DNA from: Puniceicoccaceae bacterium
GTDB lineage: Bacteria > Verrucomicrobiota > Verrucomicrobiia > Opitutales > Coraliomargaritaceae
NCBI GenBank assembly: GCA_002729725.1
Contig: PBYS01000079.1
Location: 1-64,000 of the forward strand
Direction of reading: 5' to 3'
DNA length: 64,000 nt
Positions 25,939 through 33,782 of this stretch are shown here, one piece after another. The translations under genes were made by a program, and so were the position numbers. Positions within the stretch are counted from its first letter, which is position 1. Each line of letters opens with the position of its first letter. Under the pieces are notes generated by a model, which saw only the letters and a list, made by a program, of their open reading frames with translations, made no database searches and was not told the origin of the DNA.

Positions 25939-27261
25939 ATGGCTACACTTATCGACATGCCCAAACTCAGCGACACCATGACGGTGGGCACGCTGGTCAA
26001 ATGGTTAAAAAACGAAGGCGACGCAATTTCCAGCGGCGACATGATTGCTGAAGTCGAGACCGACAAAGCAACCATGGAAGTCGAATGCTTCGACGACGGC
26101 GTGCTGATTAAGCAATACGCAGCCGAAGGCAGCGAAGTCGCCGTAGGTGATGCGATCGCAGCCATCGGCGAAGAAGGTGAAGAAGCACCCGCCGCAGAAA
26201 GCAGCGCCTCCGCAGCTTCCGAATCTGAATCCGAGCCCGAAGCCGAAGCTGAAGCGGAACCTGCCGCGAAAGCTCCCAAGGAGGCATCCAAAGCGGAGCC
26301 GGCTCCAGCAGCAGCGCCGGCTCCAGCAGCTGCACCCGCAACAAGCAGCGCTTCCGGCAACGGACGCATCAAAGCCTCCCCGCTCGCAAAGAAGATTGCA
26401 GCTGATAAGGGCATCGATCTGGCCAGCATCCAGGGCTCTGGCCCCGGTGGACGCATTGTCAAAGCCGATGTCGAGAACGCAAAACCCGGCAGTGCCGCAA
26501 GCGCGGGCGCTCCGGCCACAGCCAGTGCCCCCGCCGCAGCGCCCGCTGCTACACTAGAAGCGCTCGACCTGCCCGTGTCCAATATGCGTAAGAGCATCGC
26601 GAAGGCACTGGTCGGCTCCAAGACTCAAGCACCGCACTTCTACCTACAAATCGAAGTCGACGGCGGCCCATTGGCCAAGCTCCGCGCAGAGCTCAACGCC
26701 AAGCTTGCGGATCTGCCCAAGGAGCACGGTGGCACCAAGTTTACCGTGAATGACCTTACACTCAAGGCAGCGGCCGAAGCCGTGCGCCGCGTGCCTGCGA
26801 TCAATCGCTCATGGGAAGGTGAAAGCATCAAGCAACACCCGAACGTGCACCTCGCCTTCGGGGTCGCGATCGACGACGGCTTGGTCACACCCGTCATTCG
26901 CGCAGCCGAGACCAAGGGACTACGTGAAATCGGCGCAGAAGCGAAGGTCTTGATCAAAAAGGCACGTGAGAAAAAGCTCACTCCCAACGAGATGAGCGGC
27001 TCCACACTGACCGTCACCAACCTCGGCATGTTCGGGATTTCCGACTTCTACGGCATCATCAATCCCAACAACGCAGCGATCCTCAGTATCGGTGCAACGA
27101 TCAAGAAGCCTGTAGTGAACGACAAGGACGAAGTCGTCGTGGGCCAAGTGATGAAGATCGGTCTCTCCGGCGACCACCGCACCATCGACGGAGCCGTCGG
27201 CGCACAGTATTTGCAGGCGCTCAAAGAGATCATCGAGACCCCATCGGTCATGTTGGTCTAA
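25939..27261 (+). CDS. pdhC: Pyruvate dehydrogenase E2, dihydrolipoyl acetyltransferase
   Basis: A 440-residue core enzyme transferring acetyl from lipoamide to CoA. A single lipoyl domain (1-80) carries the lipoylated Lys43 in ETDKATMEV. A long Ala/Pro/Glu linker (about 80-135) leads to the peripheral subunit-binding domain (IKASPLAKKIAADKGIDL and then GPGGRIVKADV, about 138-178). A second Ala/Pro linker precedes the catalytic domain with the C-terminal DHRTIDGA motif (His and Asp catalytic). The repeat-rich linkers are encoded by shifted GC-rich DNA but remain in frame. It ends the pdh operon, 20 bp before a strong terminator. Confidence 0.93.
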   Translation: MATLIDMPKLSDTMTVGTLVKWLKNEGDAISSGDMIAEVETDKATMEVECFDDGVLIKQYAAEGSEVAVGDAIAAIGEEGEEAPAAESSASAASESESEPEAEAEAEPAAKAPKEASKAEPAPAAAPAPAAAPATSSASGNGRIKASPLAKKIAADKGIDLASIQGSGPGGRIVKADVENAKPGSAASAGAPATASAPAAAPAATLEALDLPVSNMRKSIAKALVGSKTQAPHFYLQIEVDGGPLAKLRAELNAKLADLPKEHGGTKFTVNDLTLKAAAEAVRRVPAINRSWEGESIKQHPNVHLAFGVAIDDGLVTPVIRAAETKGLREIGAEAKVLIKKAREKKLTPNEMSGSTLTVTNLGMFGISDFYGIINPNNAAILSIGATIKKPVVNDKDEVVVGQVMKIGLSGDHRTIDGAVGAQYLQALKEIIETPSVMLV

Positions 27262-27281
27262 TTCAAAGCATCAGAATTTTC

Positions 27282-27311
27282 AAAAGCCCGCGAGCCATCG
27301 CGGGCTTTTTT
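27282..27311 (+). terminator. Intrinsic terminator of the pdh operon
   Basis: Stem GCCCGCGA / TCGCGGGC with a GCCA loop, flanked by AAAA and followed by TTTTTT. It lies 21 bp after the pdhC stop. Confidence 0.93.
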
Positions 27312-27345
27312 GTGTGCCTCCCCCAAGGACCGACTCGGTAAGGAC

Positions 27346-27423
27346 CGGCTGCTTTAGCTGCCGCGGGAGGATATGCACGCTCGTGTGGGCGGACAGATCA
27401 TACGCCGGTAGCTAAAGCAACCG
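27346..27423. repeat. Inverted repeat with 18-bp arms
   Basis: Arms CGGCTGCTTTAGCTGCCG (27346-27363) and its complement with two mismatches at 27406-27423, separated by 42 bp. Adjacent AAGGACCG occurs twice (27325 and 27340). This resembles an intergenic REP/MITE-like element; no gene lies in 27312-27479. Confidence 0.75.
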
Positions 27424-27479
27424 CTCCAAATAATATTCCGCCGTGACAAGCGGGGGATGCGTGCCTAAACCTCTTTATT

Positions 27480-27758
27480 ATGGAAAAAACTGATCCTATC
27501 ATTTCCGTTCAAGTATCTGTCTACGCACTGGATGGCCAGGTGCGCGAGGCGGTGTACTGCTATTTGGATGCGCTGGATGCGACAGGCATTGGCCGCGACA
27601 GTGGTAGTATGTCCACAGTCGTATGGGGCGAAGCGGCTGAAGTCTGGCCCGCACTGCAGTCTGCCTACGAAACTGTCGCCGCACAATACAAGGTGATCGT
27701 GAATACCAGCATGTCCAACGCTGCGCCCCTGCCTGCCCGCGCCTCGGGCCAACGCTAA
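27480..27758 (+). CDS. Small protein resembling YkoF/MTH1187 thiamine-binding family
   Basis: A 92-residue protein without signal peptide. The pattern ISVQVSVYALDGQVREAV, then GSMSTVVWGEAAEVWPALQSAY and VIVNTSMSNA follows the single ferredoxin-like fold of YkoF/MTH1187-type proteins, which bind thiamine or hydroxymethylpyrimidine. Its position just after the thiamine-diphosphate dependent pyruvate dehydrogenase operon supports a thiamine link, but it is behind a terminator and likely separately expressed. The assignment is tentative, since similarity is only at the pattern level. Confidence 0.45.
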   Translation: MEKTDPIISVQVSVYALDGQVREAVYCYLDALDATGIGRDSGSMSTVVWGEAAEVWPALQSAYETVAAQYKVIVNTSMSNAAPLPARASGQR

Positions 27759-27780
27759 TTTCCATTCCTGTCCCGAATTC

Positions 27781-27815
27781 CCTAATTCTTAATTCTTAAT
27801 TCCTAATTTCTAAGT
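27781..27815 (+). repeat. Heptanucleotide array upstream of def
   Basis: Units CCTAATT, CTTAATT, CTTAATT, CCTAATT, TCTAAGT, then CTCCTCA directly abutting the ATG at 27823. The period is kept without a single gap up to the start codon. The unit type is the same as at pdhB and pdhC. Confidence 0.85.
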
Positions 27816-27822
27816 CTCCTCA

Positions 27823-28404
27823 ATGATTTTACGAGTCACACAATACGGCGAACCGATCCTGCGCAAAGTCGGCAAATCCATCACAGATTTCAACCAAGCG
27901 CTGGCGACCTTGGCCGACGACATGGTCGACACCATGTATGACGAGGAAGGCATCGGCCTAGCCGCGCAGCAAGTCGACCAAGCACTGCAAATTTGCGTCG
28001 TCGATGTGCGCCCGCCGGAAGGGGTGGAAGTGCCCTTCAACTATAGTTTCGACGGCAAAAAGCCTCCCTTGGACTTGATCATGCCGATGGCAATCGTGAA
28101 CCCTAAAATCACCATTTTGGACGACACGGAAGAAGTCTACGAAGAGGGCTGCCTCTCCTTCCCCGGCGTCAACGGTCGGGTCGACCGTCCCATCGGCGTG
28201 CGCTGCGAATACCAAGACACGGAGGGCAACCCGCACGTGATCGAAGCTGATGGACTCCTAGGCCGTTGCATTTTACATGAAGTGGATCACCTGCAGGGCA
28301 AACTCTTCATCGATCGTATGTATAAACGCGATCTCAAGAAAAACGAAACGAAGATCAAAAAACTAAAGCGTGAAAGCCGCGATTTTTTGAAGGGAAAGAA
28401 GTAA
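27823..28404 (+). CDS. def: Peptide deformylase
   Basis: A 193-residue metallo-enzyme that removes the formyl group from nascent proteins. The three motifs are present: EGIGLAAQQV (42-51), EEGCLSFPGV (107-116, metal ligand Cys110) and CILHEVDHLQGKLF (149-162) with ligands His152 and His156 and catalytic Glu153. An extra loop of about 15 residues (about 66-85) compared with short PDFs resembles type 1B/2-like enzymes. The start is set by an array of 7-nt repeats ending at the ATG. Confidence 0.93.
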   Translation: MILRVTQYGEPILRKVGKSITDFNQALATLADDMVDTMYDEEGIGLAAQQVDQALQICVVDVRPPEGVEVPFNYSFDGKKPPLDLIMPMAIVNPKITILDDTEEVYEEGCLSFPGVNGRVDRPIGVRCEYQDTEGNPHVIEADGLLGRCILHEVDHLQGKLFIDRMYKRDLKKNETKIKKLKRESRDFLKGKK

Positions 28405-28492
28405 GCTGTAGATTCAAGTCTGAATACAACACTGATGTAACAGGTCGCCTAAAGCACGGACGCTCCACCCAGTTGGCTCTGAAAAGGCAATT

Positions 28493-29602
28493 TTAATCAT
28501 TCAATAGAATGCAGATTACATTGGGCACTGAGATCACGCGTTTGCCGGGGTATTGTAAACTGCCGGAATCGGGATCGATGGCGAGCACCGTTACGGTATT
28601 GGAATGCGCGCCGGCGGCGAGTAGCCAGCGGCCGCTGGAATCGATATTTATATTGCGAGGCCAGGCGCCGCGGATGGCTTCGACATCGATACGCTCGAGA
28701 CTCCCATCAGGAGCAATTTGAAAGGCGCTGACACTGTCATGGCCACGATTGGCGGCATAGACAAATTGGCCGTTCGGATGCACGAGGATCTCGGAACCAG
28801 AGTTGGAAGCTTGCTGGGCTTTGACGGCTTCGCTGAGCGTGGGTGCGGACGCGAGCAGCTGCGCGCTGCCAGAGTCGGCATCGTAAGCCAGTGTTGAGAC
28901 GGAGAGGTTCAACTCATTAAGTAGGAAGATAAAACGCCCGTCCAAGGAGAACTTCATATGGCGCGGGCCGCCGCCGGGCACGGAGTCGGCATGGCCGATG
29001 CGCTCAATCGAAACGGGCTCAAATTGCACTTGATAGATCACAATTTGGTCGAGTCCGAGGTCGGGCACCAAGGCAAAACGCCCGTCGGGCGAGAAGCCGG
29101 TCCAATGCGGATGCGGTGAATTTTGACGATGCGCGACGACTCTGGAGCCTCCCTGATGCTGGATCACTTGCTGGCAAGGCAGCAAAGCACCGTCTTCTGT
29201 GAGCGGGAAGAGCGCGACCGAACCGGCGCCGTATTGCGCCGTCAGCAGAAACTGGCCAGAGGGGTGCACGCTGATATGCGCGGCGCCGCCTCCAGGGATC
29301 GGCTCCGCATGCAGCTGCTCGAGAGCGCCGTCGGCGGCCACTTGGTAGGCGACCACGGAGGGCTTCGAGTCCACCTTAGCGATCGCATAGAGTTTTGTGC
29401 GATCCGGATGAAAGGCCAGAAACTCGGGGGCATCCAGCTCCGCAGCGAGGGAGGCTGGCGATAGCTTGCCTTGTTCGCTGTCCAAGCTGGCGCGATAAAT
29501 GCCTTGGGCCTGCCCGCCACCAGTGCCGAAATAGACATCAACTGTTGCAGCGTGGAGGGTGGATGTCAGCAAAAGCGGAATCAGGATGCGTACGATTTTC
29601 AT
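28493..29602 (-). CDS. Exported lactonase-fold beta-propeller (Pgl-like)
   Basis: A 369-residue seven-bladed propeller of the 6-phosphogluconolactonase/YbhE type. The repeats are visible as VYFGTGGGQAQGIY, ISVHPSGQFLLTAQYGAGSV, PHWTGFSPDGRFALVPDLG, GGGPRHMKFSLDGRFIFLLNE and PRNINIDSSGRWLLAAGAHSN. The start at 29602 gives a signal peptide (KIVRILIPLLLTSTLHAATV), so unlike the cytosolic YbhE this member is exported; two upstream Met codons exist but would hide the signal. Its function outside the cytoplasm is uncertain. It is downstream of ftsQ on the same strand, 81 bp apart. Confidence 0.75.
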   Translation of the reverse strand: MKIVRILIPLLLTSTLHAATVDVYFGTGGGQAQGIYRASLDSEQGKLSPASLAAELDAPEFLAFHPDRTKLYAIAKVDSKPSVVAYQVAADGALEQLHAEPIPGGGAAHISVHPSGQFLLTAQYGAGSVALFPLTEDGALLPCQQVIQHQGGSRVVAHRQNSPHPHWTGFSPDGRFALVPDLGLDQIVIYQVQFEPVSIERIGHADSVPGGGPRHMKFSLDGRFIFLLNELNLSVSTLAYDADSGSAQLLASAPTLSEAVKAQQASNSGSEILVHPNGQFVYAANRGHDSVSAFQIAPDGSLERIDVEAIRGAWPRNINIDSSGRWLLAAGAHSNTVTVLAIDPDSGSLQYPGKRVISVPNVICILLND

Positions 29603-29683
29603 AAAGGGGCGTGGGAGCGGCATGCGCTCGGGCGGATAGATGACAGAAATGATGACGAAAATGTACACTGTCCGCCACAGATG

Positions 29684-30622
29684 CTAGAAGGTACTGATAC
29701 GCCCGCTGACAAACTGCACGGCAGCCGAGCCTGGCAGCGAGAGGTCGATGCGTTTGATGGCAGGATTGCCGCGGCTTTGAACGTATTTCAGAATGACTGA
29801 CAAGCGATCCAGCTGCTGCTCGAAGCTGGTATTAAAGCCGAAAATAAGGCGTGGGACCATGGGCGAGCGCACTTCGATCACTTCACCGGGCAATTCAGGA
29901 TCGCCGGAGTAATGCTCTAAGGAAACGAGTTGCCAAGTTCTGTAAAATTTAGGCTGTGTGCGTCTCGCGACTTCCAGAAGCTCGGCGACTTTATCAATAC
30001 CAAGCAGAGGCTTGAAACCGCCCTCTGGATGCCGATAAGGCACCAGGTAGGGCAACTGACTCAAAGTAGCCTGCGGGTAACCCACCCCTTGATAGATCGT
30101 GCCTTCTCGGGAAACAATGCGCAGCTCGGGCTTGCCATCGCGACCGACCACTCGCATGCGCATGACAGGCTCTTCCTCTTTGATCTCGATCTTGAGCGCA
30201 TTGGGGAATTCTCGTTGCACCGAAGCCGACACCACCTGGCCGTGTGCTTCCAGCTGTTGCTTCATTTTGTAGATATCAATCTCCATCATGGTGGTATCAC
30301 GCCGCAATTCAATCACGGTGCCCAACCAAGAGGAGGGTAACACACCATTGGTATCGAAGAGCACTTTTTCCACTGGCTTAGAGGGGGTCGTGATCTGGAT
30401 GGGCTCTTTGCGGTTCTTAAAGGCGATGACGCCCCAAACGACACAGCCGATCAACATCATGCTAACAAAGAAAATAGCGAACAACTTAAAGAGCTGATTT
30501 TGCCGTCTTTTACGCGCTTGCGGCGACTTTACACGTGTGCTCTTAGGGGCACCGGCAAGTGCGCGCCAGCTCTGCTGCCCACTCGCCGAGGTGCTGCCTT
30601 TCTGCTTGCCATTGCCAATCAC
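29684..30622 (-). CDS. ftsQ: FtsQ-like division protein
   Basis: A 312-residue bitopic inner-membrane protein. A basic cytoplasmic N-terminus (about 1-45) precedes one TM helix (LFKLFAIFFVSMMLIGCVVW, about 45-69). The POTRA-type domain (about 100-160) has MEIDIYKMKQQLEAHGQV followed by SVQREFPNALKIEI, as in FtsQ. It is in the expected place after ddl, overlapping it by 4 bp. FtsQ joins FtsB and FtsL in the divisome. ftsA and ftsZ, which normally follow, are absent here; the lactonase gene follows instead. Confidence 0.82.
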   Translation of the reverse strand: MIGNGKQKGSTSASGQQSWRALAGAPKSTRVKSPQARKRRQNQLFKLFAIFFVSMMLIGCVVWGVIAFKNRKEPIQITTPSKPVEKVLFDTNGVLPSSWLGTVIELRRDTTMMEIDIYKMKQQLEAHGQVVSASVQREFPNALKIEIKEEEPVMRMRVVGRDGKPELRIVSREGTIYQGVGYPQATLSQLPYLVPYRHPEGGFKPLLGIDKVAELLEVARRTQPKFYRTWQLVSLEHYSGDPELPGEVIEVRSPMVPRLIFGFNTSFEQQLDRLSVILKYVQSRGNPAIKRIDLSLPGSAAVQFVSGRISTF

Positions 30623-31545
30623 TCCGCACCTCCGGTTTGAAAGCGTGCGATTGCGGGCGCCACCAATTCGGCTGCAAGTTGTTCAAAATCGAATCCGACG
30701 CAAGAAGCGCTCTTGGGCAATAGACTGGTCGCGGTGAGCCCAGGCAAGGTGTTGATCTCTAGGAAATAAGAGCGCGTGCCCTCCAATAGAAAGTCGACAC
30801 GGGCAAAGTCGCGACAGCCACAGGCATCGAATAGCTGCTCCGCGTGGTCTTTAATCTTCGCCTCCACCGCGGGCTCGAGACTTGCTGGATATTGATACTC
30901 GGTGGAGCCGGGTGTATATTTGGCTTGATAATCATAGACACCACTCTGACTGACAATTTCGACAATTCCCATGGCGGCGCCTTTGAGTACTCCCACGGTG
31001 AGCTCGCGTCCACGGATGCGCTGCTCGATCAACCAGTTCCCCGAGCGTATACCGGAAAGCGTGACACCGAGTGCTGAGCGGTGCTCGGTAAAGTGTAAAC
31101 CAACGCTGCTACCTTGGTCCGCGGGCTTAATCACCAGTGAGGCCCCGAGTTGCTCGATCACCGCGTCCGCCAGCGGGGCTTGCGCACCGTCGAAGCTCAG
31201 GGCAGCAGGCACCGCAATCCGCAAGTCGCTGGCAATGGCTTTGGTGGCGGCTTTGTCCATACAAAGACGACTGGCCACGGCATCGCTGCCGCAATAGTGA
31301 ATGCCGGCCGCTTCCAGCAGAGCTTGGAGCTGCCCATCCTCACCGAAACTCCCGTGTAGGGCGGGAAATACAATGTGGGCGCCGGCATCTAAGGCTGCTG
31401 GCAAAGCCTCTTGCTGCAACAGCCATGCCTCCACTGAAAAGCGGGCACGCAGTGCCTGCGCGACTGCTTCGCCACTGCGTAGCGAGACTTCGCGCTCCGA
31501 ACCGACGCCGCCATAGAGGACAATAACTGTGGGAGAAGAAATCAT
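30619..31545 (-). CDS. ddl: D-alanine-D-alanine ligase
   Basis: A 308-residue ATP-grasp enzyme making the D-Ala-D-Ala dipeptide for peptidoglycan. The N-terminal VIVLYGGVGSEREVSLRSG, the ATP-grasp core (LVIKPADQGSSVGLHF) and the C-terminal ARVDFLLEGTRSYFLEINTL, PGLTATSLLP are complete. Length is usual for Ddl. The gene overlaps both neighbours by 4 bp (ATGA-type), so translation with murCB and ftsQ is coupled. Confidence 0.92.
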   Translation of the reverse strand: MISSPTVIVLYGGVGSEREVSLRSGEAVAQALRARFSVEAWLLQQEALPAALDAGAHIVFPALHGSFGEDGQLQALLEAAGIHYCGSDAVASRLCMDKAATKAIASDLRIAVPAALSFDGAQAPLADAVIEQLGASLVIKPADQGSSVGLHFTEHRSALGVTLSGIRSGNWLIEQRIRGRELTVGVLKGAAMGIVEIVSQSGVYDYQAKYTPGSTEYQYPASLEPAVEAKIKDHAEQLFDACGCRDFARVDFLLEGTRSYFLEINTLPGLTATSLLPKSASCVGFDFEQLAAELVAPAIARFQTGGAE

Positions 31546-33782
31546 TCGCTCAAAACTTCATCCCAAGACTGGCCAACTAGCAAGACCTCGGGTTCTAAAA
31601 TATAGCCTGACTGTGCTTTTACCTGAGCGCGAATTTGCCGCACCAGCTCGATGACATCGGTGGCGGAAGCCCCCCCCTGGTTGACAATAAAATTACCGTG
31701 CACCTCCGAGACCTCCGCCGCACCGACGCGCATGCCCTTGATACCATGCTGATCGATGAGTTTGCCCGCAAAGTTACCCTCCGGGTTTTTAAAGATACAG
31801 CCCGCACTCGCTCCCCGCGGCTGACTTTCTTTGCGCGAGCCCGAGTAGCGGTCCATCCGCGCACGGATCGAGCGCTCACTCTCGGAGTCGACACAGCGCA
31901 GAATCGCGCCTAACGCGATGCCGCGGCTAATCTCCTCCACTTTGCGATAGCCAAAGTGAAAGGCTTCTTTAGGCAAATCCTGATAGCGCCCTTCCTCGTC
32001 GATAAACTGAACACGTTCGACGACATCAAACATCCAACTGCCCATGGCACCGGCATTCATGCGCAGTGCCCCTCCAAGCGCACCGGGGATGCCCTCCAGA
32101 AACTCGAAACCAGCCAGCTCTTGCTTGGCAGCATACCCGCAGATCTCTTTTAGTCGACCACCGGCGGCCGCCCAGATGCGTCCCTGCCCGAGTGATTCGA
32201 CACGACGCCAGGCAGCAGCTGAAAATCGTATCACCAGCCCATCGAAGCCAGTATCAGCGACCAAGAGATTCGAGCCACGACCGATGCAAAATGTTTTAAT
32301 TTGAAAGAGTTCCGCCGCGCGCAACAAAACTCGTAGATCACTCAAGTTTGCAGGTTCTGCGTAAAAGCGAGCCGCGCCGCCGATGCGAATGGTGGTCTTA
32401 TTGGCCAATGGCTCGTCACGCTTTAGAGTGCAATCCGGCGATAGGCGCTGGCGAAGGTATTGTAGCAGGGCAAGGTCTAAGAGCGAGGCCGGCGAAGCTG
32501 CCAGCTCTGCCGGCACAGTCATCCAAGCAGTCAATACGCCCGCAAATTCCTCAATATCACCCGCCCCGACAAAGGCCAATTGTGTGGGCTCCGTTTGAAT
32601 GGCGCGCGCTAGCTGCCGCACGCCCGTGAGGGACATCTCCAATTCGACGGGCGGGATACCAGAAAATGCTTGAGCCAGAGCGCGACTATCTCCTCCCGCC
32701 AGGACTGGCTCATGTGCGGCATAAACGGGGAGTAAATACACCGCATCCGCCGCCTGTAGGGAGGCTGCGAAGGCCGCCTTAAACTGACGCGTGCGTGAAT
32801 AACGATGCGGCTGAAAGACGACAATCAACCGTTTATCTGGCTCATTGTCGCGTAAACACTCGATCAGTGCGTCGACCTCTGTCGGGTGGTGCGCATAATC
32901 TTCGAGTATAGTTAATTGAGCATCTTGATGCAGAACCGATTGGCGGCGCGCCATGCCCGGAAAAGAGGATAGCGTCTCACGCGGCAAGGCTTGCCCGAAC
33001 AAGGCGAGCACCGCCGCGGCGGCATCTCCATTGGTCTGATTAAAACGCCCGCGCGGCGCGGCGTCCAATCCCATACTTTGGGCGGCCCCGTCGAAACGTT
33101 GCACCGGCGTGTCGCCCTTAGGCTGCAAGTGCAAGGCCTGTGGCAGCAAGATCCTTTCCTGAGTGCGATCCAGTAAACCGGTAAAAGCCGCATCGAGCTT
33201 GGCAGCATCGCCGTAGCGGTCGGCATGATCCCAGTCGACATTGAGCACCACGGTGGCCGCAGGAGCAAAACCATCGATGGTGCCATCGCTCTCGTCCACC
33301 TCAGCGACCAACCAATCGCTGCCGGTATAGTGAGCCGGGGGCATGTCAGGATCGGCGGAAAGACCGCCCAAAATGTAGTCCACCGACAAGCCCGCAAGGC
33401 GTAGCCCGTGCGCGACCATGCCAGAGGTCGTGGTCTTCCCATGACTGCCGACCACCGCGACGAAGCGTTTATGTCGCGCAATTTCGGCCAATAACTCTCC
33501 CCGGCGTAAGCACCTGAGCCCCGCGGCGCGGGCGGCCGCCAATATCGGGTGCGACTGCTTCACTGCACTGGAGTACACCAGCGTGCTGAAGCGAGTGACT
33601 TGTTCGGGAAATACAAAATCTTCGAGCTGCACCCCGGAGCTGACAAGCCAGCGACGCACGCGCTCTTGCAAGTGAGCATCGTAGCCACACACAGAATAGC
33701 CCGCCTGTGACATCCAGCATGCCAGCGGCGCCATGCCCATGCCACCGGCCCCGAGAAATAAATATTGATCGGTCGAGTCCAT
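31542..33782 (-). CDS. murCB: MurC-MurB fusion (UDP-MurNAc-Ala ligase and enolpyruvyl reductase)
   Basis: A 746-residue two-enzyme protein. MurC (about 1-450) has the GAGGMGMAPLA N-terminus, the ATP loop VVGSHGKTTTSGM (110-122), and C-terminal FQPHRYSRTRQF; it adds L-Ala to UDP-MurNAc. MurB (about 455-746) reduces UDP-GlcNAc-enolpyruvate: FAD-binding TTIRIGGAARFY, NLLVADTGFDGLV, IPGALGGALRMNAGA. The catalytic Ser of type II MurB is Cys here (ASAGCIFKNP), and the Glu near the end (LEPEVLLVG) is kept. Order MurC-MurB reverses pathway order. Its start overlaps the murG stop by one base (ATGA); an upstream ATG at 33833 lies inside murG and is not used. Confidence 0.9.
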   Translation of the reverse strand: MDSTDQYLFLGAGGMGMAPLACWMSQAGYSVCGYDAHLQERVRRWLVSSGVQLEDFVFPEQVTRFSTLVYSSAVKQSHPILAAARAAGLRCLRRGELLAEIARHKRFVAVVGSHGKTTTSGMVAHGLRLAGLSVDYILGGLSADPDMPPAHYTGSDWLVAEVDESDGTIDGFAPAATVVLNVDWDHADRYGDAAKLDAAFTGLLDRTQERILLPQALHLQPKGDTPVQRFDGAAQSMGLDAAPRGRFNQTNGDAAAAVLALFGQALPRETLSSFPGMARRQSVLHQDAQLTILEDYAHHPTEVDALIECLRDNEPDKRLIVVFQPHRYSRTRQFKAAFAASLQAADAVYLLPVYAAHEPVLAGGDSRALAQAFSGIPPVELEMSLTGVRQLARAIQTEPTQLAFVGAGDIEEFAGVLTAWMTVPAELAASPASLLDLALLQYLRQRLSPDCTLKRDEPLANKTTIRIGGAARFYAEPANLSDLRVLLRAAELFQIKTFCIGRGSNLLVADTGFDGLVIRFSAAAWRRVESLGQGRIWAAAGGRLKEICGYAAKQELAGFEFLEGIPGALGGALRMNAGAMGSWMFDVVERVQFIDEEGRYQDLPKEAFHFGYRKVEEISRGIALGAILRCVDSESERSIRARMDRYSGSRKESQPRGASAGCIFKNPEGNFAGKLIDQHGIKGMRVGAAEVSEVHGNFIVNQGGASATDVIELVRQIRAQVKAQSGYILEPEVLLVGQSWDEVLSE

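Noticed and set aside
26147-26557. Plus-strand frame of 136 residues inside pdhC
   Set aside because: It is the out-of-frame shadow of the Ala/Pro linker of E2, with biased composition.
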